A stretch of 64,000 nt of DNA from Tamarix chinensis (GCA_030549775.1 CM060173.1:35649110-35713109); one strand, 5' to 3'; positions 34,730 through 47,989 are shown, counted from the stretch's first letter. Made by a program: numbers and translations. Notes: generated by a model from the sequence alone, not told the origin.

Positions 34730-36850
34730 TAAATTTATTATGTTAGTTAACTTTTAAATTAATACTATCCACAAGCCTTAACATATTGCTTAATTTTATT
34801 AATGTATCCAATTTATTTATATAATTTTAATAATTATAATGTTTTCTTTTATATTAAAACTTTCTTCATTTTTCCACACAAATTTTTTATGTGTAATTTA
34901 ATTATCTGAAAATGTATGATTGCAATGAAATTGAGTGTAGAATTTTTTTTTATTTTTTTCACATTAGTAAACATTATTGATATTTTTTTATGTCGATAAT
35001 ATAAATATGATTTTTATTATATTTATATGAATTATATTATTATTAAATAAAATATAAATTTTTATTTGAAATTAAGAATTAAGATTGCCATCTAATGATT
35101 TAAAGAAAATTTTCCTCCTATTTATATTATAGAATAAAAAATTATATGTGCAAGGAAAATTGGTACAATTTCAAATAAAATGTTTGAATATAATTTTTTT
35201 CATAATAAACTTTTTATGTGTAGATAATTTAAAGATAATTTTTATTAATTTTATACTGTTTATATTTTCAATCAATATAATTTTTTTATTTTTAATTAAG
35301 AATTCTATCTAATGATTTAAACAAATACATAATTCCTACTTATAATTCAAATAAAAATAATTTATATACAACCAAAATTGATACAACTTTTGTTTAAGAG
35401 TTATAAAAATATTAGGAATATATATTTCATGTAATAAGTTTATTGACATTAATTAATTTCTTAACACTTTAATTATGCTTGAATTAAATATTGTAGTTAA
35501 CTTTCGGAGCACATTCATTTAGCCTTTAATTCAACTATTTTTTCCTAATTAAACTAATTATGTTAGTTAAATTTTAAATTAATACTATCAAAACCCTTTA
35601 ATTTAATTAATGTAGAGAATCCAATTTATTGATTAAATTTTAGTAATTATAAATTTTTTTACTCTTATAATATTTTGTTTTGTATTAAAACATTCTCCAT
35701 TTCTCCACTGAATTTTTTATTTTTTATTCATTTGGAAATGTATGATTGCTATGATATCGAGTGTAGAAACATTTTAATTTTTTTTAACAATACTAAAATT
35801 TACTAATCTTTTATTTTGGCTTACTTAATATAAATATTATTTTGTTATTATTTTTATATTATGAACTATGTTATCATTAAAATAAATATACAATTTTATT
35901 TAAAATTAAGAAAGTCATGTAATGATTTAAAAAAATTTATACTTCCTACTTATATATATTTGTTTTAAAATTATTTGTCCAAGAAAAATCGGTACAATTT
36001 TGAATGAAATGTTTGAATATGAAAATTTTAATATGAAGATTCTTTTGTGCATTTAATCTTAATATAAATTTTTATAAATTTTTCATTTTCATTAAGTAAA
36101 ATTAATGAAAATTTATTTTTATCTAAATTTAAGAATGTCAGCTAATGATTTAAGAAAATCTATATTTGCTACTAATAATTAAAAAACAATAATTACTCAT
36201 GCAAGCAAAATTGGTACAATATTGAATAAAATGTTTAAACATGATTTTTTTAATAGGAACCTTTTTTTTAGGTAATTTAACTATTTTTTATTTTATTTTA
36301 TACATAATGTATTTTCTTAAATAAAATTAATTTTTTATTTGCAATTAAGAATGTCATCCCATGATTTAAACAAATATGTATTTCCTACTTATAATTGAAA
36401 TAAAAATTATTTATATGCAACCAAAATTGTTACAATTTTTGTTAAAGAGTTACAAAATATTAAGAACATATATTTAATGTAATAAGTTTACTAAGATATG
36501 TAATTTTTTTAACATACCTTTATTATTAATATTATTAATAAAAATTTAACATTTATAATTTGTAGACATTAATTATGAAATATATTCTCTCTCTTTTTCA
36601 ATTAAATTAAATTTTCTAGGTAAATTTTTAATTAATATTATCCACAACCCTTAACATATTTTTTATTTTTAATTGTTATTAATGTATTCAATTAAGTCAA
36701 TAAATGTTATGAAGTATAAAATTCTATTGAATTTTATAATATTTTGTTTTGTATTAAAATTTTCTTTATTTCTCCACTCTAACTTTTATTGAAAATCTTT
36801 TCACAAGACTAAAAACCAATATTCTATTATTTTTTATGTAGGTAATTTAA
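34730..36850. repeat. AT-rich degenerate repeat array, unit about 217 bp within a larger unit near 1 kb
   Basis: The motif AAGAATGTCATCTAATGATT recurs in diverged form at 35081, 35298, 35908, 36131 and 36347. Adjacent copies are 216-223 bases apart, and each is followed by CTACTTATAATT-like and (CAAAATTGGTACAATTTT)-like phrases. A second phrase, TTATGTTAGTTAA then TTAATACTATCC, recurs at about 34738, 35562 and (weakly) 36615, so the whole array is itself duplicated. There is no open frame. It could be a decayed satellite or the interior of an old non-coding element. Confidence 0.6.
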
Positions 36851-38734
36851 ATATGATTGGCAAAAAATCAATTCTACATCAAGATACACATATCAATTGT
36901 GTGTTCGACCCTTCTCAGTTCTAGGGAGTGTTATCTCTCTTAGTAACATTACAAATGGTAAGAAGTTCATCATGTTTTTATAAGTCTATGTTAAAATAAT
37001 GTTTCAAGTATTGAATTATATTCACTACTTATTTCTTCTCTTTTCACATGTTGATGTAGGAGCATACAATGAACATAATGATTGTCATATTCATACTAAT
37101 CCTCAAGGTAAGGAAGATGATTTAGCTTTCTTAATGTTGGAGCCTATCATGTTAAATATTCTTGATAATTCTTATATGCTTGACATTGAAAAACATTCAA
37201 GTTATTATTGTAGGTATGTCACATATTTGCAAGAAGAAGATGGTCATATACTTTGATGTGTACAAGTATTCCAAGGCATGCAAGACTATGACATACATGG
37301 GATGATACATTACAACAAGAAGATAAAGTGATGATATTCATTATTTGTATAAACTTATTGTAAACCCTAACCCTAAGTGTATTTTATGTAAGTTAGGGTA
37401 TTGCTATAATTTCATGTATGTATCTTAGTCAATTGTATAGCTTTGTAATATCAATCCTTAGTATCATTTAACAAATGATATTATGCTTTAGATTAAGGTT
37501 AATATGGGCTTAATTCAACCATGATTAACGGGCTGGATTAAGAGGGAATAATCAGTTGGTTTAGGCTAGCTAACCACTGATTCCTTCCTTCCCCTATATA
37601 GACCTCTTTGTGCACATGAATTGTATGCAGAATGAATAAGAATTTTTTTATCAAACTTTGAGCAAAGTTAGCTAAATTCTAATCCTCCCTTTTGGGTTGA
37701 CATTGAGGAAGGAAAATCCGGGATTCAACCTTCCTCAACCTATCTTCAAACTCGACACATTTGAAGGCTGTCCAAATCTATCGAGTGTCTTCTACTTGTT
37801 TCATCAATTTCTTCACCTATACTCTAGAAAATTACTTCATTTCTTTTGCATTTGATCATGGGTGAAAGCTTCTAATACAAATTTCAATCCAACCTTCCGT
37901 TACTTTGATAAAAACCACATCACATGTTATACTCCTTCGAGCTCTATTTGAAAACAAAACTGCGTAGATAATCGAATGAAATCATTCACACGCATTGGGA
38001 GTTCAAATACTGGCACAAATATATTATCAACATCCAATGGATCAAACCAAAGTAGTATTGAAAATTTATTAAAATCATCAAAATTGGATAATGTTTCTAT
38101 TAGTTATAAGAAGAAACTTACACCCATATCGTAGGGCAACGATTTGAAATTAATGAAGGTTAGCATTACAATTTCTCAAGGTTTTTACATAGTAAACATT
38201 ATTAATTTTTATTATAATTATTTTCTTAGGTTGCATATGTTAATTATGCATATATCATAATTTATGTGTAAACTTATAATCAACTTAGAAGATAATAAAG
38301 TAACACTATCATCGGGTATGCCTCAATTAATGTATGTGAAATGTACAGTTAATATAATAAACATAACAGCATAATGAAATTATTTTGTTTCTATGTATGA
38401 TATCTAATATCTTCATAGATGATTACATAGAACACAATAGTCAAAAACCTTCTAGTATCTATTGAAAAATTTATTCCTTTATAGAAATTTATAATAATAT
38501 TTATTTCAAATGTCTAATAGTAATTTTATGACATGTGTAGATTATTTTGACATTAGAGATGCAATATACACATGTGAATTTTGCAATTCATTATTCTAGC
38601 ATGAGGAAAAAATGTGTAAAAGTTAATCATATTGAAATCTAAAATATTCATTATGATGTATACAAGGAAAAAGTCAACTACCAGCAATGAGAAATGCTCC
38701 TAGAGTATTACATGACCTATTAATTTTGTAATTG
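36851..38734. other. Non-coding region with a possible LTR-like promoter segment
   Basis: An 85-codon open frame (36999-37256, plus) is preceded by a TTTCACATGTTGATGTAGGAGC-like stretch and has no motif I recognise; it may be a decayed pol fragment or chance. Around 37470-37700 a CCCCTATATAGACC TATA context is followed by GAATAAGAA and a CTTCC-rich stretch, the layout of an LTR U3-R region, but no LTR ends, primer site or partner are visible. Nothing firm is supported. Confidence 0.35.
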
Positions 38735-39310
38735 AAGGGCAAAATGGTAATTTCATAATTAAAGGGCAGAATGGTAATTTTATAATTAAAGGGAAGAATG
38801 GTAATTTTGTATTAAAGGGTAAAATGGTAATTTCATAATTAAAGGGAAAAATGGTAATTTTGTATGTAAAAGGGTAAAATGGTAATATATAAGTGAAAAA
38901 CGTAAAATGATAATTTTGTATGCAAAGGGAAAACGGTAATTTTGTGAGTAAAAGGATAAAATGGTAATTTTGTGAGTAAAGGGTAGAATGGTAATTTTAT
39001 AAGCAAAAGGTAAAATGGTAATTTTTGTACGTAATGGGGTAAATGGTAATGTTGTAAGTAAATGGATAAAATGTTAATTTGTAAGAAAAGGGGGTATTAT
39101 GGTAAATTTAGAAGAGAAGGGTAATTTTCCATCTAAAGGGTAATTTGGTAATTTTGATAATGGAGAAGGTAATTTGGTAATTTAACCAACTAATGTAAAA
39201 ATTGGTAATTATGATAATGTAGAAGGGTAATTTGGTAATTTATTCAACTAAAGGGTCAATTTAGCAATTATAACAAAGGAGAAGGGTAATTCGGTAATCT
39301 AACCAACCAA
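38735..39310. repeat. Minisatellite of about 30 bp, AAGGGNAAAATGGTAATTTTGT
   Basis: About 18 imperfect units of (A)AAGGG(T/C)A(A/G)AATGGTAATTTTGTNA with variable spacing. The right part shifts to GAAGGGTAATTTGGTAATTT. It is a simple tandem expansion inside the probable LTR relic. Confidence 0.75.
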
Positions 39311-40409
39311 CTGGGAATTATGATAAGTTTAACAATTATGAAGGGTGAGTGGTGACCTAATAAGTGTGAGAGATAGTTTGGTAACCTAAATAGAGTAGGG
39401 ATGTGGCTAAGAACAACTATGTTTGTGTTATGTGCCTCGTGTGTCGTGTGTTATGCCATATTGTGTACTTTATGCTTAATGATTTATCATTTATATCACA
39501 ACTTAGAGTGAATATATGCTTATGTGACTCCCTTACTACATGTGGATGATGATTATTTTTGTTGTGTGTACGATGTTATGTGATGTGACCCTCTATGACA
39601 TGCATACTAGGATATTTAATGCGGTAATGTGGGATGGAAGTATGAAAAAGAAAAATGGGAAAGTCAGATAACCAAGGGGAAGTAAGTTGGCTAACGTAGG
39701 TAGGAATGACCTAGATAATCCATGATCCATGAGTGGATGAATAAAAGGGGACTTAAATAAAATGAAAGAGTGAGAGAATCAAGGGTTTGCATGGGATGGT
39801 TAGAGTCCTCATGGGGGTGAACTTTACATAGGGAAAGTTGCCTTGGGGCGTGAGGAAAGTAATAGAAGTGGTGTTTGGGTGACTAGAGGCTTCGGGTGAA
39901 AAATAGTACGTGGGATAGTATAAGGGTGCATAGGAGACCGAGCTAAGGTTGGGAAGGAAACCCTAATTTGAGAAGGTGGAAAGAGAACAAGGAAATAATA
40001 AAAATAAATGAGGATGAGTGAGGTATGAAGGGACAGTTGAATCTAAGGGTCATGACGTGTGGAGTGTTAAAATAGTTTGGGTTGTGTGAGGCACAGAAGG
40101 ATGGGCCACATAGGCCCAAATTAGGGTTTCTGGAGAAAACCTTAGGATAAGGTAGTGAGTGGACTTCTGGGTATAAGGTAGTGGGCCTTGACCCACACAC
40201 TTAGGAGTTGGGCTCCTAGTGTGAGTAAGTGGATTAAGGGAAGGATGTCGGGGCGAGTTAGGAGGTACAGAAGTCTCAAGATATGGGACGGGCCTTCTTA
40301 GGAGGATAATTGTAGATGTAGTTAGCCATGCATGTCTAGGGTAAAATCTTTCGAATAAGATACGAATAAGACACTAATCACTTAAAGAGGAAGATTGTTG
40401 AGTCAGACC

Positions 40410-40710
40410 TAGACCGATCCACTGGCGAATAATAATAGGTAGGAGCATTTTACCCTACATGATTTCCGATCCACCTGCTATAGTAGTGGGGGATTCCATT
40501 CTCAAAAAACCAAACGTAATAACAATAAGACATAGGGAAGACACTAAGTACTTATATTGGAATACCATGTGAGTCGGGATCAGACCGGTCCATTGATAAA
40601 TAATAGTGGCCAGGAGTGTTTTGCCTTGGAGACCGGTCCACCAGCAAATAATAGTGGTCAGGAGCATTCTGCCTTGTATATATTCCAGTCCACCAGCAAT
40701 AATAGTGGGG
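40410..40710. repeat. GGTCCACCAGCAAATAATAGTGG repeats
   Basis: Four diverged blocks combining GAT/GACCGGTCCA and AATAATAGTGG, with GGAGCATT(C/T)TGCC spacers. They are the reverse complement of the array at 5346-5640 and 14320-14660. Confidence 0.75.
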
Positions 40711-41449
40711 TTCCCACACTCACATGGATATTCATAATCCAAGATGATTGATTAATGATGGACTAATGGCTTTAAGGCCCTAAAAGTATCGAATGTTCAT
40801 TATGACCTATTAATATTTGATTGACTTGTTAAGTATGTGAATGTATGAAAGTAATATTTATGTATGCACCATTAATATATGATTAACTTGTCAAATATAT
40901 GAATGCATGGATCTGATTATTATGTTTACACCTGTCGTTATGTATGGGTATAGTGGTATATCATGTGTTACATTGCAAGCCTACTTTTAAGTGTGTTTTA
41001 AAGGGTTACTCAGTACCTTGGTACTAAAGGGTTCCATTCATAAGGTCCCTACCTATTCAATGGGTAGTGTCCCTTGCAGGTCGTTTTCAAGTGCTATTTA
41101 AGTGGAATCTCAGGAAAGAGTGTAAGGAACTATCCGAAAAGTCCTAGGGTTGTCCTCTTTCTCTTTTAAATTCTTATTTCAATGTATTCATTGTTTTGTA
41201 ACCACCATTAATGGATTTTATTCCTGTAAATGGTTTACTACGCTACTCTCATTTAAATATGTTTGAGTTTCTCATAAATTGTATTTTTCTCTTTTAGCCT
41301 TAGCACTTGGTACTAGAACAGTAGGAGTAAACTAATTTGGTGCTAAGTGTGGCAATAATATCCCTAGAATTCACAGTTGTGTTATTCCGCTTCCGCTTAT
41401 TATTTTAATAAAACAAAATTTTTTAGTAGTGAATTTTGAGGGTGTTATA

Positions 41450-42516
41450 AGGGGGTTGGTAGGAACTAGCATAGGGAGAAGGAAGGAGATATAAGGAAGT
41501 AGTGGAGGAGGAGAAATGAAGGAAGGAAGGAAGGAAGGAGAAGCGGTGGTGGCTAACGATGGAAGCTAGTTTGGTGGTGGAAGCACCAATGGTGGCTGTA
41601 CATGAAGGAATGAGGAAAAAAAGGGAGGAAAAAGGGAAGAAAAGAGAAGAGAGGTTGGATGAGAGAGGAAGGGATGGAAGGGGAAGTGAGGTAGAGAGGA
41701 GGGGAAGAAGAAGAAGAAGAAAAAGAGAAAAGGTAGAGGAGGGAGTGGTTGTTGTCACCTACCGGGCATAGCAGGGTGACAGGGACAAAAAAATGGGCTA
41801 GGTCTATAAGGGAAGGAGGGGACCAAAGTGGATAAGGCAGTAATGGAAAGATGGTAAGGGAAGAAGGTGGTGTAGGCATGGGTCAATGGTGGCACAGTTA
41901 AGGGGAAAGGCAGTGGAGGGGTTAAGAGGTGTTTGGTTCTAGGGTGGATACAGGGGAAGATAAAAAGGGGAAGAGGACCTTGGGAAAAAATGAGAAAGAG
42001 GGGAGCAGGCCAGCCCGTGTGGGAGAAAGAAATGAGAAGGGATGGAAAGGTGGCTAGCCCAAGGCGGGAGAGGGGGAAGGAAAAGAGAAAGGCGGGGGAG
42101 AGAAAGGTGGGCATAGGCTAGCCCAATAAGAGAAGGAAGGAAGAAAGGAGAAGGGTAGGGGCTGGGTTGGCCTAGGGGAGATGGAAAGGAGGAAAAGAAG
42201 GAAGGAAAAAAAAGGAAGAAAATTAAGGTTAGGCATTAGGATAATTTAGTTTTTGAAAAAAAAATTAAATTAATTTATCTTAAATTTATGTATTTATTTA
42301 AAAGAATACTTTTGGTAAAAATTATGGGTTTGAGATTTATTTAAATAAAAGAGTAAGTTAAAATGATAAAAATAATCATATTTAATTTATTAAATAATTC
42401 CATCTATTTTTTTAACAAAAGAGTCCCAATATAATTACATTAAAATTTTAATATTAAATTATCTCAATTAAGGGTTAAATATTTAAACTTCGATTTTAAA
42501 ATTTTAGGGTATTATA
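41450..42516 (-). mobile_element. Inverted LTR fragment, purine-rich (minus orientation)
   Basis: On plus it ends TTAGGGTATTATAG, resembling the GGGGTATTACA end of the nested LTR, and is preceded by an AT-rich stretch and a purine-rich block (41455-42220) with a GGAA run near 41517-41539. This is the same order as in the long LTRs on the minus strand. It is thus an LTR start piece in the opposite orientation to the relic at its left. Open frames in the purine block on either strand are low-complexity. Confidence 0.45.
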
Positions 42517-44253
42517 GTAATTATGTGCTAGAAGATTTGCTTAGAGGTAAGACATCCTTATATCTAATATGAATAATGTCTTGTGTTAATTATTTTTATT
42601 TTTTATGCTTGCCATGTACTATGATGTGTATTTATTATGCTGATTTCTTAGATTGAAGCATGTTGCCATAGTTTTATTTTGGATGTTTTGGATTTTGTTT
42701 AAGTATTTTGATATTATGCATAAGTTTAGCAAAATTCAAGCATGAACTTGTTTAGTATTGATTCCTACCATGATTTATATTTATTCATATATTGAGTATA
42801 TCTTTTTATATGTTCTACAGCATAGAAGAATGAGAGGGTTAATTTGGCAAATAAAAGAGGCTTTGTTCATGTGTTGTGTGTGCATGTGGGTGTTGATTCA
42901 GCCATATTAATCAATTAGTTTTATATAATCATCCGACTATTTTTGTGATCTTGGACTAGTAGCTATAATCAGCTTGTTTCTTGAATATAAGTTAATTTGA
43001 GGAACCATCTAGCCAATATTTGTGAACAATTGATTGGTTTACCTAACCCATCGACTAGTTTGTTTGTGATTAGATTGGTCTTAGCCTTTACCTAGCCACA
43101 TCGGATAGTTTGACCAAATCCATCAACTAGTTTTTAAGAATAATTGATAGTTTGGACAATCTGGCTGATTGGTTTTGTGTGTCTTCATTTTGTCTCAGGT
43201 CTAGTGTGAACATATCAATAAATAGGTCCGATCAATTGATTAAATGGTTATCCATAACCTTATCTAATATTTTTTTTCCTAAGCATATCTTATACCATGT
43301 TATCATATGACCTCAATGTGCACCATGAACCATTACTATGTTTTAAGTAATTTTTTTTACTAGTATTTCACCATACTAATACTACCATTTGTGTGATCAC
43401 TATGATTATGTATTCTAGTGAGTAGAGGATAATTTTTATAGGTAATGATTCTCAACTAGAGTATGTCGAGGATGATGGCGTGGACCTATAGCTAGCTATT
43501 ATTTAGAGAATGAGAGTTATATTTTTGTTGGTTAAGAGTTTGGAAAACTAGCTAAATGTATTTTGTCCACTATGTTGGGACCTTTTTAATCTTTTTGGTT
43601 ATTTAATTTCTTGGCTTTGGTTACTATATTTAGGTTTCATAGCACTCTCTCTCTCTCTCTTACCTATGTTATACTCATCCTCATCATTATTATTAGCATA
43701 ATATTAGAGTATGCATTCTCTTATCCATTGCTCCATTTTACCTTACATCAGGCATGGCTTAGGTACTGATCACATCTCTCTCATGGATTGGGTAGCTGTA
43801 GCAACCCCTAATTTTTCTTTAATAATGAATATGCATTTTCTTTTAAATAAAATTTTCTAGCTCCAAAAGTGGGGTGTTACATCATGTGTTACCCATGTAT
43901 GAAATACCACACTCAAGCTTATAGGTGTGTGGTAGTGTGAGATTCGGAACGCAAAGGTAGTGAGTGTGGTGGTGCAAAGGTGTTCTGTGGTGGTTTGTTG
44001 ATGATGTGGTGTGAGAGAATGAGGGTGATGGATGAAAGAAAGTGAGGATGGTGGACTGGCTCTATTAATGAAGGTGCTAAGATGGCGGTGTGGTTGCTAT
44101 AGGTAAGATAAGAGGGGTGTATAGTGTTATTATAGCATTTTAGATGTGAAAAACTAAAGATGAAATAGGAAGTGTAAGGGTATGGGAATGCATGGTCAAT
44201 TATGAGGAGAGACTAGCACTAGAGTATGCTTGTGTAGTTGGCATAGGTTGGTT
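42517..44253. other. Non-coding spacer with a CT run and an LTR-end-like segment
   Basis: There is no coding motif. Phrases like CATCGACTAGTTT and GATTGGTTT repeat loosely at 42900-43180. A (CT)n run is at 43643-43660. An 85-base stretch (43797-43881) has inverted ends TGTAGCAACCCC and GGGGTGTTACA, like a severely deleted LTR of the long-LTR type. Confidence 0.4.
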
Positions 44254-44258
44254 GTGTG
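44254..44258. repeat. Possible left target duplication (GTGTG) of the solo LTR
   Basis: GTGTG precedes TGTAATACCC at 44259 and recurs at 47496-47500. Both lie in GT-rich contexts, so chance is possible. Confidence 0.5.
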
Positions 44259-47200
44259 TGTAATACCCTATTTCTTAAAATCCTAATTATAATTGGTTAT
44301 TATGTTTATTAGTTGTAATAATTATTTTAAGATATTTGGTAATAAATATATTTCTAGTATGTGTAATATTATTATGACTTATTAAATATAAAATTTAATT
44401 AGGTTAAAATCTACTTGAAGATGTGTATTAAATTTTTAACTCTAGGCTAGGTCTTAACCAGTATCTATTTTTTTGAATAAAACTAACCTAATAAACTAAT
44501 AAATTTAACCCAATATTTTATGCTAATTCTTTACCTATAATTTACCCTAACCTATTCCCTAATCAGTGCCAGATTTTCCTAACCATCACCCTACTCCCTA
44601 CTCCCTCTACCTTAACACCTTGATCCTACACACCATCACCTACACCATATGCACCGTACCTCCCCTCTCCTTTATGTTTTCCTATCCTTGTTTTTCTCAT
44701 ATTTTCCCTACATGCCACCCCCTTCTTAACCACTTCTACCCTCTATTATGTGTTATGCTAAATGCTCGAGCAAACATGCAACCTTCTACCTCTCTTGAGC
44801 TCCTTCCACTACCATATTTATTTTCTACAACACACCTCCACTTACCTCCTTACTCTACCACCACCTAACAATAACCAATCCTCCACACCCTACATAGGCA
44901 GCCCCTACCAAAGCCTCTCCATCATTCACACACAACCTCCTCATAGCAAGCCTCTTCCTCATGCAACTTCCCCTTTCTTTTTCCTTTGTCTCTCCCCACC
45001 AAATCAACAACCATACAACCAGATGACCTATCCATCCTTCCCCCCCCTCACCTTTGGCAATCCCTGACAAAACCTCCCTAACTTGTACCTTAACCCACTA
45101 AAGCCAACATCTCCCACCTTCAGCCATTTTAGGCGAAGCTTCCCCCTTTGTACAGCACCCATTTTAGTAAATCCCTTCCACTATTATTCAACCCTTTATG
45201 CCACCTTTTATTCTCCCTTTGATGCAACTTTTCTATCTGTCATAGCCCCTACCACTAGCCATTCTTGTCATTCGTGCCCGTAACACTATCTAAAACAACT
45301 GAGCTCATCACCCCTTCTTGACCGAAAGCTTCCATCTTTGATGCTAAGTTTTCTTTATCTTACTCTTTCCTTGTTTGATTGGTTAGTGAGCCTTGAATTA
45401 TTTTATTACTTTTAGGATTATTATTTTGTAATATTACATGCTAGTACATATATTTTGTATGTTAAATTCCTAGGTAACTCTTGAGGACTTTGGAAAAGAC
45501 TTCTTTTTGTGTAATCTGGATTACGTAAATCCAATCACTCATAAGATGGTAGTATTTATATGTTAGCATACTAGGAATTTTTAGACCTATAATCAAGCTA
45601 GGGTTTTATGATTTTCAAGTATTATGACATGCATTATAAAATGATAACATGTTGAAGGAATAATATGCATGATTGTGAAGGTTAAGTTGTATGCATGGTA
45701 ACATGTCAAATGTTTTATGTCTATATGTCTAAGATTTTATTAGGGTTTCCGTTCTTATTACATTATGATTCAAATTTGATGGAAAATGCCTTATGATTGG
45801 TCATGCATGGTATTTAGGGTTACGATGATTTATACAGGAGCATATGTGCATGACTAGGGTTAGCTTATGACAAATTCTATTCATATAACCTAGGGTTAGA
45901 GATATTTCCCTACATATATTGTGATGATATTATTCTTGTTGAAATAATGTTTTATGATTTAAATGAGTATGTACATGCAGCATGAAAGATATGATAGGTG
46001 AGAGTTTTGTAATTAGGGTTTTGTGAGTGCTTGTAGCTAAATACATGAAAAGTGAAAAATATAGTTAATCGCCAAATTTTAAATATTACCTACGTGTTAA
46101 AATAATGTTGAATATTTTCCATCTTGCATGCTCATGACTAACCTCTCATAATGATAATATCTAGTATGAAAATGAATAAAATGGTGAACTAGAGTTTTGA
46201 AGGGTATTTTGGTTATGTTCACCTAATATATCTTTTCCAAATAATTGCATGCTCAGATGGCCTTAGACTTTTGATAGGTTGACCTTAGGTTTAACTTGAC
46301 TTAACATAGACCTATGACCTTAGAGTTTACCTAAATAATTAGAAATAAAAGGAAAAATGGTTAAGTATGGAAAAATGAAAATTGTTATATCATATGTGAC
46401 TTATATTATTACCTTATAAAATACTAATATTTAAAGTAAAAGACCTCGAGTTGGGGATGGTTACTCTCTAGGGGTAGCTACCCTAGAGGTGAGGTGTTAG
46501 CCTTGGTTACTTTGGTTCACTGGTGGGCCATTGTGCCCTAATTTAAGGCCATACTCTACTCTATAGGCGGCATATGGGCCCTATAGGAGTATTGATACTT
46601 ATGGACTAGGTGACTAAGGTTGAAAGGATACCATATTACCTTGGGCATTAATATGACCAGGTTTACCACTGTGTCCCTAAGTTCAAGGTTAGGGTATTGT
46701 GTTTCCTTCAGGCACAAATATGACTAAGCATGCCATTTTGTCCTTGAGTTGATCATATCCCCCTTAAGTAAGTAAGCAAAAATGGAAATATCTATTGTGT
46801 AATAATATGAAAAAAATGGATTTTTTTTTGTTCGGTATTCACCTTAGTGCCCAAACTTGGTATTGTGTTATATTTTTTGGTTTGGTAGGTGCCTCAATGT
46901 CCTACCCTGGTGTTGTTTTAGATTATTGTTTCAGTAGTTAACTTACTGCCCTACCACTATTTTTAGAATATATTTAACTAATAAGATATGACTTTATACC
47001 TTGAAATGATGAGAAGTTAACTAGTATGTTTTAGTGTTTAGTTTGAGATTGGATGTTTTAAAAAATATTTCCATGAATATTATTTGTAGGCATGGTACAT
47101 GCTTTGTGTTCAAGTATGCTTTTTGGATTATGTGTGACTATGTAAAATGCTGGTATTAAGATTTAATTAGTACAAGGACGTCATGCTGATATTACTTTTA

Positions 47201-47495
47201 TTGATGATTACATAAGGGTCATTAAGTGGTATAAAGTGTATGAGAATAAGAAAGATAGGAGGAGTCCTATAATTTGGTTATATTATTGTACTATAACATT
47301 TATCTATAACTTCTATTATGTCTTATTCTAGTTCAACTATTTTACTTTAGTTATGGTTGGTTTTAGTTTTAGCATTTGGCCTAAGAAATGCTAGGGAGCC
47401 AAACTTATGCTACGTGTGGTGGTAAAACTGAGTAATTTGGTAATTAAAACTTCTACAAAATAAAAATTGTCACCTGGTAAATTGGGGGTTTTAGA
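44259..47495 (+). mobile_element. Solo LTR of the long-LTR chromovirus type (3237 bp)
   Basis: It starts TGTAATACCCTATTTC, matching the minus-strand start of the nested element's LTR, and ends GGGGGTTTTAGA, a decayed GGGGTGTTACA. Order along it: AT-rich start, pyrimidine-rich block (44560-45290), AT-rich middle, blocks with GTAGCTACCCTAG and CATTGTGCCC-type repeats (46440-46760), a degenerate GGTAGGTGCC-TGTCCTACC minisatellite (46820-46960), then TTTAGCATTTGGCC and TGCTACGTGTGGTGGTA before the end. This is the same order as the nested LTR on its coding strand. No internal region adjoins, and GTGTG flanks both sides. Open frames in the pyrimidine block (44566-45283) are compositional. Confidence 0.6.
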
Positions 47496-47500
47496 GTGTG
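47496..47500. repeat. Possible right target duplication (GTGTG)
   Basis: It matches 44254-44258. Confidence 0.5.
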
Positions 47501-47989
47501 TGAGTTTTTCTTATGAGAGAACGGATGTATAGGTGTGTGAGTTTTGCTCATGGGTGTGTAGCAGAGGCATAATCAAGCTATGGGTGTTTTTTTCTCTAGG
47601 ATTGAAGAGAACTAAAGATTAGCATTGTCATGTGGGTCTATCACAATTCGATCATGCAACATTGTCACTCTAATCTTTTTGGCTCAATGCTTATTTGATT
47701 TTTGCCTAAGAGAGGCACATTCGTGCCATTGCTTGTGCTAGCTCACTTTTTATATTGATTTAACTTTTTGTCATTCTATAATCCATCATCATCTTATTTC
47801 ATATATAAATAGCTCATCCATCATATTAACACCTATCAATCCATTACAAAAATCATTAGAATAACAAAAATAATGGTTGGAAGAAAAGAAATAACAATTA
47901 AAAAACACACCAAGTCTTAGGTTACCTCCTTAAAAGCATTTGTTTAGGGTCCTTTGCTTGGCCTAAATATCCTCAACTCAATGGCTAAT
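47501..47989. other. Non-coding flank
   Basis: Contains GTGTGTGAGTTTT repeats at the left (about 47497-47560), then unremarkable AT-rich sequence. No coding motif is seen. Confidence 0.45.

Larger units (their letters stand above)
38735..41449 (+). mobile_element. LTR relic of the long-LTR chromovirus type (plus orientation)
   Basis: It ends GAGGGTGTTATA, a changed GGGTGTTACA LTR end. Near that end it has GCACTTGGTACTAGAACAG and a CGCTTCCGC stretch, and further in CCTATTCAATGGGTAGTG, all reverse complements of phrases in the nested element's LTR. GGTCCACCAGCAAATAATAG blocks (40437-40710) match the outer element's LTR repeats in reverse complement. The left edge is not clear; the 38735-39310 minisatellite is probably part of it. 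No internal coding region adjoins, so it is a solo LTR or a fragment. The open frames on the minus strand here are not genes. Confidence 0.6.

Noticed and set aside
36999..37256. 85-codon open frame as a host gene
   Set aside because: No motif, no intron-exon support and an isolated position in decayed sequence; kept only as an unassigned note.
44566..45283. Pro/Thr/Ser-rich open frames on plus
   Set aside because: Pyrimidine-rich LTR block; composition alone explains them.
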